Below, in pieces: positions 5,363-11,704 of a stretch of DNA of 12,901 nt. The notes under the pieces were generated by a model. The model had not been told where the DNA came from. It saw only the letters and a list, made by a program, of their open reading frames with translations, and did not search any database. Location: NCBI GenBank assembly GCA_030038955.1, contig JASHQV010000489.1, positions 1-12,901 on the forward strand, written 5' to 3'. Position numbers and translations under genes: made by a program. The stretch comes from Solirubrobacteraceae bacterium (GTDB taxonomy: Bacteria; Actinomycetota; Thermoleophilia; Solirubrobacterales; Solirubrobacteraceae). Every line of letters begins with the position of its first letter. Position 1 is the first letter of the stretch.

Positions 5363-6053
5363 GCGTTCCGGGCAGGGCGGTCTCGCCGGATCCGCCCTGC
5401 CCGTCGATCGGCCCGGCAGCGCCGCCGAGCGCGCCGTCCGTGTCCTCGTAGGCGCGGGCGGCGCGGCGCTCGCGCAGCTTGACGGCGACCACGATCGCGA
5501 CCAGCACCAACACGATCAGCACCGCCGCCGCGATTCCGATCGTCGACAGCACGCTGATGATCGCCTCGCCGCCGTAGTAGCCGAGCAGACCGTAGGTCAG
5601 CCCCCAGGTGACGCCGCCGAGCGCGTTCCAGGCGAAGAAGGTGGCGAACCGCATCCCGTTGATCCCGGCCAGCCAGGCGGTGGCGAACCGCACCCAGGCG
5701 ATCCAGCGGCCGATGAACACGGCCTTGGCGCCGTGGCGCGCGAAGAAGCGATCGCCCATCGCCACCAGCCGCGCGCGGCGCCGGTGAAACGGCCCGGTGC
5801 TGACGAGCACGTCGCGCCCGAAGCGCCGGCCGAGCAGGAAGCCGACGTTATCGCCGATGATCGCCGAGGCGATCCCGATCGGGATCACCAGCCAGATCTG
5901 CAGCTTGCCCTGGCTGGCCAGCACCGCCGCCAGCACCAGCGCGGTCTCGCCCGGCGACGGGATCCCCATCGACTCGAGCCCGATGATCGCCGGCAGCAGG
6001 TAGCCGAGGCTGCTGGAGACGCCGAAGATCGCGGCTGGGAGGATCAGGCTCAT
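5316..6053 (-). CDS. DedA/SNARE-associated family membrane protein
   Basis: The 245-residue product begins MSLILPAAIF at the ATG whose last bases form the upstream methyltransferase stop (ATGA, 6050-6053), so translation is probably coupled. DedA marks are ESMGIPSPGET (27-37), the glycine-rich IIGDNVGFLLGRRFGR (65-80) and GRWIAWVRFATAWLAGINGM (115-134), with hydrophobic helices up to about 192. DedA proteins are inner-membrane lipid transporters or scramblases linked to membrane homeostasis; undecaprenyl-phosphate flipping is established for some members. The usual GRxxPxxR is GRWIAWVR here, with Ala119 for proline while both arginines are kept. The last 45 residues are a Gly/Pro/Ser-rich tail that covers a hairpin and the msrB end, so the tail may be a recent extension. 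Confidence 0.9.
   Translation of the reverse strand: MSLILPAAIFGVSSSLGYLLPAIIGLESMGIPSPGETALVLAAVLASQGKLQIWLVIPIGIASAIIGDNVGFLLGRRFGRDVLVSTGPFHRRRARLVAMGDRFFARHGAKAVFIGRWIAWVRFATAWLAGINGMRFATFFAWNALGGVTWGLTYGLLGYYGGEAIISVLSTIGIAAAVLIVLVLVAIVVAVKLRERRAARAYEDTDGALGGAAGPIDGQGGSGETALPGTPTSGPRPSRTAARRS
5369..5403 (+). terminator. Strong 12-bp hairpin after msrB, inside the dedA tail
   Basis: CGGGCAGGGCGG (5369-5380) and CCGCCCTGCCCG (5392-5403) form a perfect 12-bp stem with an 11-base loop. It begins 7 bases after the msrB stop, the usual place for a terminator. No T-run follows. Because dedA ends only at 5316 on the other strand, the same hairpin also sits in the dedA message before its stop codon. 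Confidence 0.6.
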
Positions 6054-6844
6054 GCGCCCGCGGGTAGCCGCTGCGGCGGCGACGGCGAAGTCGCGCGCAC
6101 GACGGGCGCGGGATTGCTCGCGATCGCCAGCAGCGACAGGCCCGCCGGCAACGTGCGGCCGCTCGCCAGCCACCGTGACTCGAGCCACAACGGCAGCTCC
6201 AGCGCCGCGTTCAGCCACCTCGGCGGCAGCTGCAGCTCGGTCGTGTACGGGTTCGCGACGACGTGCCAGCGGTGGAGCAGCCTGACCAGCGCGGCGGGAC
6301 CCAGCAGCAGGCTGTTGAACGAGGTCATCCGCTCCAGCCGCCAGCCCGACTCGGCCAGCGAGCGTGCCAGCCGGCGGCGGGAGTAGCGTCGGTAGTGGTG
6401 GTTGAGCTCATCGTGAAGCGACCACAGGGCCTGGTAGGCGGGCACCGTCAGCATCAGCCAGGCGCCCGGGCGGCTGACGCGCAGCAGCTCGCGCAGGGCG
6501 ACGACGTCATCCGGCGTGTGCTCGATCACGTCGAGGCAGGTGATCAGGTCGAACGTGCCCGGCTTCCACGGCGGCTGCTCCATCCGCCCGGTGCGGACGT
6601 CGAAGTCGCCGCGCTGCCGCGCCAGCTTCGCCGCCTCGCCGCTCAGCTCGATCCCCGCCACGTGCGGGCAGTGGCGGGCGAGCTGCAGCAGCGTGCGACC
6701 GGAGCCGCAGCCGGCGTCGAGCGCACTGGCGTCGTCCGCCAGCGACAGCCGGGTCAGCTCGTGCTCGATCACCGCGCGGCGGCCGCGGTACCACCAGTGA
6801 TGCTCGTCGACGTCGAGCATCGTCGTCATCAACCGCTGATCCAT
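6050..6844 (-). CDS. Class I SAM-dependent methyltransferase
   Basis: The 264-residue product opens MDQRLMTTMLDVDEHHWWYRGRR; a HWWYRGRR-like lead-in is common in methyltransferases of polysaccharide and lipid-glycan clusters. Motif I is ALDAGCGSGR (41-50), the acidic ribose-binding residue is in VAGIELS (62-68), and motif IV is FDLITCLDVIEH (98-109). The C-terminal third has hydrophobic segments (LLLGPAALVRLL, 179-190; LPAGLSLLAIAS, 232-243) that may bind membrane. AGGAG lies only two bases before the ATG, which is too close to be ideal. The stop overlaps the dedA start, so the two form a pair and both probably concern envelope lipids. The methyl acceptor cannot be deduced. Confidence 0.88.
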   Translation of the reverse strand: MDQRLMTTMLDVDEHHWWYRGRRAVIEHELTRLSLADDASALDAGCGSGRTLLQLARHCPHVAGIELSGEAAKLARQRGDFDVRTGRMEQPPWKPGTFDLITCLDVIEHTPDDVVALRELLRVSRPGAWLMLTVPAYQALWSLHDELNHHYRRYSRRRLARSLAESGWRLERMTSFNSLLLGPAALVRLLHRWHVVANPYTTELQLPPRWLNAALELPLWLESRWLASGRTLPAGLSLLAIASNPAPVVRATSPSPPQRLPAGA

Positions 6845-6885
6845 CGCTCCTGATCGTGACAGTTGGCGTGGTCGCGCGGCCTCGA

Positions 6886-6901
6886 CGCAGCTTCAGCTGC
6901 G
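6886..6901 (-). terminator. Small hairpin at the histidine kinase stop codon
   Basis: CGCAGC (6886-6891) and GCTGCG (6896-6901) pair as a perfect 6-bp stem with loop TTCA; the kinase stop codon lies in it. There is no T-tract. It could weakly terminate or stabilise the message before the methyltransferase gene 42 bases downstream. Confidence 0.3.
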
Positions 6902-8425
6902 GGCTGTCGCCGGGACGCTGTCGCTGGCGGGCGCCCGCGCCGCCGCCAGCGTGACCGCAAACGTGGCTCCGGGCTCGTCGCGGTCGACGAGCATCAGCGA
7001 GCCCTGCATCCGCTGCGCCAGCTCCCGGCCGATCGCGAGGCCGAGCCCAAAGCCGGCCTCGCCACCTGTGTCCCGACCGCGCTTGAAGCGTTCGAAGATC
7101 AGCTTCTGCTCGTCTGGGCTGACGCCCGGGCCCGCGTCGTGCACGCGCAGCCACGGCGTCGGTGCGTCGCCCAGCTCGACGGTGATCTGGCTTCCGCGTG
7201 GGGCGACCCGCAAGGCGTTGTCGAGCAGGATCCGAAGGATCCGGGCGACGCTGCCGGGGTCGGCGAGTGCCCACACCGACCCGCACGCCTCCTGCAGCAC
7301 GATCTCGACGCCGCGCTCGAGGCTGGGCAGCTCGAACTCCGCCGCCACCGCGCGGCTCAGCTCGCACAGCTCGACCGGCTCGGATCGCAGCTTCACCTCG
7401 GCGTCGAGACGGCTGAGGTCGAGGAGGTCGGCGGCGAGGCGGCCGAGGCGGCGCGACTGCACCCGGGCGCGATCCAGCAGTGCCTGGGCGTCGGCGAGGT
7501 CGAGGGAACCCTCGCGCAGGTCGTCGGCGAGCAGCTCGAGCATCCCGTCCAACGAGGCCAGCGGCGTGCGCAGCTCGTGGGACGCAGTTGCCACGAACGC
7601 ACGCCGGGCCTCCTCCTGCTGGTTGAGTCGCCGCTGCATGATCGCGAACGAGCGGGCCAGATCGCCCACCTCGTCGCGCGCGCGGTCGACCGGGAACTGC
7701 ACGCCGGTGCCCTGGGCGCCGACCCGCAGGGCGGCCAGCCGCAGCCGCTGCAGGCGGCGCACCAGCCGCGCCGCCAGCGGGAACGCGAGCAGCGCCGTCA
7801 GCACGAGCCCGATCAGCGCCGCCAGCTCGAACGCACGGCGCACGGCGGTGGCCGCCGCCGGGACCTCGTCGATCGGCTTGTACACCGACAGCACCGCGTC
7901 GTCGCCGGGGAGCGGGATCGCGGCGCGAACGTACTGGCCGTTGCTGGTCTCGAACCCGTACGCTGGGGTTCCGGAGCGAAACGCCTGCGTGACCCCGGGG
8001 AACATCGGGTCGGGCTGGCCGGGGCCGCCCACGGACAGCACCGGCCGGCCGCCGTCGCCGTTCTCGTAGATGTAGCCGATCAGCGTCACGTACTGCGCGC
8101 TGAAGCGGGTCTGCAGCTCGGCCAGGGCACCGCGAAGCTGCTTCGTCTCGCTGTGCGCGTACAGGTGGGCAAGGCTGCCCGTCGGACCCCCACCTGCAAG
8201 CTGGACGATGTAGCCGTAGTGCAGCGACGCGAGGTTCTTGAGGTCCTTCTGAGCGTGCTCGACGTCGCTCTTCAGCGTCTGCTTCGAGGCATTCTGCAGT
8301 GAGCTCTCGAGGCGTGGGAGCAGCGCGATTGCGGCGACGAGCAGGGTCACGACCGCGGTGATCAGCACCGCGCCGACGATCCGGCCGCGCAGGCCGAACG
8401 TGCTGAAGCGCAGGCGAATCGGCAT
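6893..8425 (-). CDS. Membrane sensor histidine kinase (HAMP, HisKA, HATPase_c)
   Basis: The 510-residue product has a membrane helix at about 17-37, an extracytoplasmic sensor of about 160 residues, a second helix (about 197-218) and a HAMP linker (219-271). The HisKA phospho-acceptor is His283 in ATASHELRTPLASLDG. The ATPase domain has an N box with Asn403 (RILRILLDNALRVAP), G1 at Asp430 (VHDAGPGVS), an F box (IFERFKRG) and G2 (GFGLGLAIG, 458-466). The sensor (YVTLIGYIYENGDG, later YGFETSNGQYVRAAIPLPG) looks like a Cache-type fold, so a small extracellular ligand is likely but unidentified. The gene starts 5 bases after the response-regulator stop and is surely co-transcribed with it. The conserved catalytic residues are all present. 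Confidence 0.95.
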   Translation of the reverse strand: MPIRLRFSTFGLRGRIVGAVLITAVVTLLVAAIALLPRLESSLQNASKQTLKSDVEHAQKDLKNLASLHYGYIVQLAGGGPTGSLAHLYAHSETKQLRGALAELQTRFSAQYVTLIGYIYENGDGGRPVLSVGGPGQPDPMFPGVTQAFRSGTPAYGFETSNGQYVRAAIPLPGDDAVLSVYKPIDEVPAAATAVRRAFELAALIGLVLTALLAFPLAARLVRRLQRLRLAALRVGAQGTGVQFPVDRARDEVGDLARSFAIMQRRLNQQEEARRAFVATASHELRTPLASLDGMLELLADDLREGSLDLADAQALLDRARVQSRRLGRLAADLLDLSRLDAEVKLRSEPVELCELSRAVAAEFELPSLERGVEIVLQEACGSVWALADPGSVARILRILLDNALRVAPRGSQITVELGDAPTPWLRVHDAGPGVSPDEQKLIFERFKRGRDTGGEAGFGLGLAIGRELAQRMQGSLMLVDRDEPGATFAVTLAAARAPASDSVPATARS

Positions 8426-8430
8426 CGCGC

Positions 8431-9171
8431 CTACGGTCCTCGCAGGCGGTAGCCGGCACCGCGCACGGTGAGGATGTATCGCGGCTTGTCCGGCTCGGGC
8501 TCGAGCTTCTCGCGCAGATGGCGGATGTGCACGTCGATCGCGCGCGGATCACGGTAGGCGCTGTCACCCCAGATTGCGCGCAGCAGCTCCTGCCGGCCCA
8601 GCAGCCGGCCCGGGTCCTCCATCAGCGCGTCGAGCAGCTCGAACTCGCTGAACGTGAGGCGCACCGGCTGCTCGTCGACGGTCACCTCGCGCTGCGAGCG
8701 GTTCAGCGTGATCGGTCCGACCTGGAGCACCTCGACGCCGGCCGTGCGGGTGCCGGCGCGCCGCAGCACCGCGCGGATCCGGCTGCGCAGCTCGGCCAGC
8801 CCGAACGGCTTGGTCACGTAGTCGTCGCCGCCGGCCTCGAGGCCGAGGACCGCGTCGGCCTCGGAGTCGAGCGCGGTGAGCATGATGATCGGCACCATGT
8901 TGCGCCGCGAGCGCAGCGTCCGGCAGACCTCATAGCCATCCGGTCCCGCGCCGAGCGCGATGTCCAGCAGGATGATGTCGAAGTGCTCGGTGGTGGCGCG
9001 ATCGATCGCCGCACGTCCGTCCGCGACCGCGCTGACCCGGTGCCCCTCGCGCGAGAACGAGCGCGTCAGCATGTCCCGGAGATCGGCCTCGTCATCGACC
9101 ACGAAGATGCTGAGCGAGGCGTTCCCGGTGGCGGGAGCGGCGACCTTCGACGGCGGGCCTTCGTTGCTCAT
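8431..9171 (-). CDS. OmpR/PhoB-family response regulator
   Basis: The 246-residue product has a receiver domain with the acidic pair in VVDDEAD (24-30), phospho-acceptor Asp70 (IILLDIA), Thr99 (MLTAL) and Lys121 (VTKPFG). It is followed by a winged-helix DNA-binding domain (about 147-246) with RLTFSEFELLDALM and the ending ILTVRGAGYRLRG. It should be phosphorylated by the kinase encoded 5 bases downstream and act as a DNA-binding regulator. An N-terminal extension of about 18 residues (MSNEGPPSKVAAPATGNA) precedes the domain, so a later start cannot be excluded, but no Shine-Dalgarno favours one. A TACGAT hexamer 9 bases before the ATG suggests a near-leaderless promoter in the 86-base gap after ctaA. 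Confidence 0.96.
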   Translation of the reverse strand: MSNEGPPSKVAAPATGNASLSIFVVDDEADLRDMLTRSFSREGHRVSAVADGRAAIDRATTEHFDIILLDIALGAGPDGYEVCRTLRSRRNMVPIIMLTALDSEADAVLGLEAGGDDYVTKPFGLAELRSRIRAVLRRAGTRTAGVEVLQVGPITLNRSQREVTVDEQPVRLTFSEFELLDALMEDPGRLLGRQELLRAIWGDSAYRDPRAIDVHIRHLREKLEPEPDKPRYILTVRGAGYRLRGP

Positions 9172-9180
9172 CGCACGACG

Positions 9181-9186
9181 ATCGTA
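9181..9186 (-). promoter_or_regulatory. Putative -10 element (TACGAT) for the two-component operon
   Basis: On the reverse strand TACGAT ends 9 bases before the ATG at 9171. Transcription would start 2-3 bases before the start codon. No consensus -35 was found at 16-18 bases. The surrounding gap (9172-9257) separates the regulator from ctaA. Confidence 0.35.
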
Positions 9187-9235
9187 GCGGTCGGCGAGGC
9201 GCGGGCAGCGTCATCTGAGACGGCCGGTGACGCCG

Positions 9236-9249
9236 GTCGGACACCCGAC
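9236..9249 (-). terminator. Small hairpin just after ctaA
   Basis: GTCGG (9236-9240) and CCGAC (9245-9249) form a perfect 5-bp stem with loop ACAC, 8 bases beyond the ctaA stop (9258-9260). It is short and lacks a T-tract, so it is only a weak candidate terminator. Confidence 0.25.
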
Positions 9250-9257
9250 GGTAGGCG

Positions 9258-10238
9258 CTACGAGCTCTGCAGCGTCCCGACGGTCTCGCTGACGCGCTCG
9301 GGTGGCTCGTCGAGCACCGGCAGCGACGTCCGCCGAGGCACTAGCTGGCCCTCGACGGCGACCGCCCAGAGCGTCACGACCCACGTGATCGTGGCCAGCA
9401 CGACGTGGACCCAGACCATCGCGGCCGGGAGGTGCAGCTCGTACTGGGTGCTCCCGATCAGACCCTGTGCAGCCAGCAGAATCGCCAACACCGTCAGCGG
9501 CTCCAGCGGGTCAAGCGGCAGCCCGCGCTGGCGCCGGCGCTTGAGCAGCCATACGCCGATCACCGCCACGCCGAACACCGCCGCGGCTGTGGCGTGCTGG
9601 TGGACGGCCCACTCGAGCGTGTTCTTGCCCATGATCGTCAAGCGCTTGACGTGCTGCCCGACGAGCCCGCCGGAGTGGGGGCCGGCAGCGGTGGCAGCCG
9701 TTCCCGCAAAGATCGTCAGCGCTGCCAGCGGCAGCAGGCAGCGAACCGACCAGACCAGCGTGCGGTCGGTGGAGCGCGGTCGGCTGCCAGGCTCGTGGCT
9801 GGCGCGCCAGGCGAGCGCGACGGCGGCGATCAAGATCACCATCGACAGCAGGAAGTGGGACATGACGAACCCCGGCGCCAGCTTCTCCCGCACGGTGTAG
9901 CCGCCAAGCACCGCCTGCGCGATCACGCCGACCGGCAGCGACACCGCCAACCAGGCCAGGTCACGGCGGAACGGGCGGCGCGTGAAGGCGAGCACCGCGG
10001 CCACCGCCGCGACGACGCCGACGAGCGCCGACACGGCCCGGTTGCCGAACTCGACGAACGCATGAGCCCGCGCCGGCGGGTACAGATGTCCGTAGCACTT
10101 GGGCCAGGTCGGGCAGCCAAGCCCGGAGTCGGTGAGGCGGACCGCCGCGCCGGTGGCGACGATCAACATCAGCGCGGCGAGTGCGATGAAGGCAACCCGG
10201 CGGTACTGAGCGGGAGTGACGGCAAGACGCTCACGCAT
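9258..10238 (-). CDS. ctaA: Heme A synthase (COX15/CtaA family)
   Basis: The 326-residue polytopic protein has about eight membrane helices and converts heme O to heme A for cytochrome aa3-type oxidase. It carries the first extracytoplasmic loop with the cysteine pair of the Bacillus type (GLGCPTWPKCYG; Cys42 and Cys48). Glu63 lies in FVEFGNR, followed by histidines at 128 (MSHFLL), 213/215 (EWAVHQHAT) and 278 (VWVHVVLA), the helix histidines of the two heme sites. Where B. subtilis CtaA has His60 (ExxH), this protein has Asn66 (EFGNR). I recall this as usual for actinobacterial CtaA, but cannot confirm it here. The start ATG has no Shine-Dalgarno. rmlC lies 59 bases upstream on the same strand. 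Confidence 0.93.
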   Translation of the reverse strand: MRERLAVTPAQYRRVAFIALAALMLIVATGAAVRLTDSGLGCPTWPKCYGHLYPPARAHAFVEFGNRAVSALVGVVAAVAAVLAFTRRPFRRDLAWLAVSLPVGVIAQAVLGGYTVREKLAPGFVMSHFLLSMVILIAAVALAWRASHEPGSRPRSTDRTLVWSVRCLLPLAALTIFAGTAATAAGPHSGGLVGQHVKRLTIMGKNTLEWAVHQHATAAAVFGVAVIGVWLLKRRRQRGLPLDPLEPLTVLAILLAAQGLIGSTQYELHLPAAMVWVHVVLATITWVVTLWAVAVEGQLVPRRTSLPVLDEPPERVSETVGTLQSS

Positions 10239-10297
10239 CGGTCGGCTTCAGATGATGCCGCACCGAGGCCGCCGGCGCTCGCGGGACCAGGGAGGCG

Positions 10298-10852
10298 TCA
10301 GCGCGCGTACCGAAATGGCAGTCGCTCGGTCAGCTCCGACAGCCGCGGCGCCTCGGCGTCCCGGGGCGAGGCGCGCAGCACGACCCCGGATGGCCAGGCG
10401 ATGCCGACCTCGGGGTCGTCGTACGCGAATCCGACCTGCGCAGCGGGGTCGTAATAGCTGGAGGTCTTGTAGACGACGTCCGCGACCTCGCTGGTCACGC
10501 AGAACCCATGGGCGAACCCGTCCGGGCAGAACAGCTGGTGGTGGTTTGCGTCGCTCAGCTCGTGTCCCTCCCACTGGGCGAACGTCGGCGAGCCGACCCG
10601 CAGGTCGACGATCACATCGAAGATCGCTCCACGCGCGCAACGGACGAGCTTGGCCATCCCCGGCTGGAAGTGCATCCCCCGCACGACCCCTCTGCTCGAG
10701 CGGGAATGGTTGTCCTGGACCCACTCGCGCTCGACGCCGAGCGCGCTCAGCCAGCTCGCCCGGAAAGTCTCGACGAAGAAGCCGCGCTCGTCTCCGTGGA
10801 CGGTCGGCTCGAGCAGGAGCGCCCCTTCGAGCCTCGTGTCTAGCTGGCGCAT
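10298..10852 (-). CDS. rmlC: dTDP-4-dehydrorhamnose 3,5-epimerase family protein (RmlC-like)
   Basis: The 184-residue cupin starts MRQLDTRLEGALLLEP, then HGDERGFFVETFR (19-31), the substrate-site motif DNHSRSSRGVVRGMHFQ (47-63) with catalytic base His61, the strand LFCPDGFAHGFCV (107-119), VYKTSSYYDP (127-136) with the tyrosine acid at 133 or 134, and DDPEVGIAWP (145-154). This is the order seen in RmlC, which epimerises C3 and C5 of dTDP-4-keto-6-deoxyglucose towards dTDP-L-rhamnose. The usual GIRW or GVRW before that last motif is GFAY here, so a relative acting on another dTDP-sugar is possible. No rmlA, rmlB or rmlD is in view. It is divergent from the FkbM gene across 72 bases. Confidence 0.88.
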   Translation of the reverse strand: MRQLDTRLEGALLLEPTVHGDERGFFVETFRASWLSALGVEREWVQDNHSRSSRGVVRGMHFQPGMAKLVRCARGAIFDVIVDLRVGSPTFAQWEGHELSDANHHQLFCPDGFAHGFCVTSEVADVVYKTSSYYDPAAQVGFAYDDPEVGIAWPSGVVLRASPRDAEAPRLSELTERLPFRYAR

Positions 10853-10859
10853 GGCGAGA

Positions 10860-10865
10860 ACGCTA
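10860..10865 (-). promoter_or_regulatory. Putative -10 element (TAGCGT) for rmlC
   Basis: On the reverse strand TAGCGT ends 7 bases before the rmlC ATG, placing transcription at or one base from the start codon. The hexamer is identical to the one before the MBL-fold gene. No -35 consensus is obvious. Confidence 0.35.
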
Positions 10866-10910
10866 GTGCAGCGGATCGACACGCGGCAGCACAGGTCGGG
10901 GGCGGACCGA

Positions 10911-10916
10911 CATAAT
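10911..10916 (+). promoter_or_regulatory. Putative -10 element (CATAAT) for the FkbM methyltransferase gene
   Basis: CATAAT is the clearest AT-rich hexamer in the 72-base divergent gap. It ends 8 bases before the GTG at 10925, so the message would be leaderless or have a one- to two-base leader. The intervening CCGGCCCC is not a Shine-Dalgarno. Confidence 0.45.
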
Positions 10917-10924
10917 CCGGCCCC

Positions 10925-11704
10925 GTGAACCTGCGCAGACGGGCTGCGGGCGCGCGTCGCCGGGGTCGCGCCGCCACGGCGGCGCTGCTCGGCCATGACC
11001 TGCAGACCGAACAGAAGCCGCTCAGCGGAGCGGAGCAAGCGGCCCGGCGAGATGCCACCGATCTTCAGAGCATGCGACGCCTGCTCGCATTCGCCCTGTG
11101 GCCCGACGCCGGCTGCGTGGATGTCGGCGCACACCGCGGCGCGGTGCTAGGCGACATCGTGCGCATCGCCCCGCAGGGGCGCCACATCGCGTTCGAGCCG
11201 ATCCCGGAGCTGGCCGAGCTCCTGCGCCACCAGTTTCCGGGGGTGGAGGTGCATCAGGCCGCGCTGTCCAGCGCCGCTGGCGAGTCGGAGTTCGCCCACG
11301 TCCGGGGCTCCGCCGAGGGCTGGAGCGGTCTGCGCTTGCGTCCGCTGCCGACCGGCGAGCAGGCAGACGTGGAGAACATCGTCGTGCCGCTCGAGGTGCT
11401 CGACGAGATCCTCGCCGATGACTACCGCCCGGCGGTCATCAAGATCGACGTGGAAGGCGCAGAGGAGCAGGTGCTTCGCGGCGCCTTGGAGACGCTACAA
11501 CGGCACCGCCCAGTGGTGATCTTCGAGCACGGGCAGGGATCCGCCGACTTCTTCGGCACCCGCCCGGCAACGATCTTCGAGCTGCTGCGCGACGACGCCG
11601 GCTACCGGATCTTCGATCTCGACGGCAACGGGCCGTACAGCCTGATGCAGTTTGAGCAGACCTTCTACACGGGTAGCAGGGTCAACTTCGTGACCCACCC
11701 CTGA
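10925..11704 (+). CDS. FkbM-family SAM-dependent methyltransferase
   Basis: The product from the GTG has 259 residues. FkbM marks are CVDVGAHRGAVLGDIV (64-79, motif I), IAFEPIPELAELL (88-100), VVPLEVLDEIL (153-163), VIKIDVEGAEEQVLRGA (171-187) and VVIFEHG (197-203). The family methylates hydroxyl groups of sugars or natural products, and members are frequent in surface-glycan clusters. With divergent rmlC and a convergent GT-C-like membrane protein nearby, a sugar acceptor is the natural guess. The first 50 residues are Arg-rich and not part of the fold; Met50 is a possible later start, but the CATAAT element fits the GTG. The 3' end overlaps the convergent gene by 23 bases. Confidence 0.9.
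   Translation: MNLRRRAAGARRRGRAATAALLGHDLQTEQKPLSGAEQAARRDATDLQSMRRLLAFALWPDAGCVDVGAHRGAVLGDIVRIAPQGRHIAFEPIPELAELLRHQFPGVEVHQAALSSAAGESEFAHVRGSAEGWSGLRLRPLPTGEQADVENIVVPLEVLDEILADDYRPAVIKIDVEGAEEQVLRGALETLQRHRPVVIFEHGQGSADFFGTRPATIFELLRDDAGYRIFDLDGNGPYSLMQFEQTFYTGSRVNFVTHP

Noticed and set aside
5256..6386. 376-residue plus-strand open frame rich in Asp, His, Gln and Arg
   Set aside because: It is the antisense reading of dedA and the methyltransferase; the composition is that of a GC-rich shadow and it has no fold motif.
6507..8567. 686-residue minus-strand open frame across the kinase gene
   Set aside because: It is low-complexity Arg/Pro/Ala-rich shadow sequence; the kinase frame has all the catalytic motifs.
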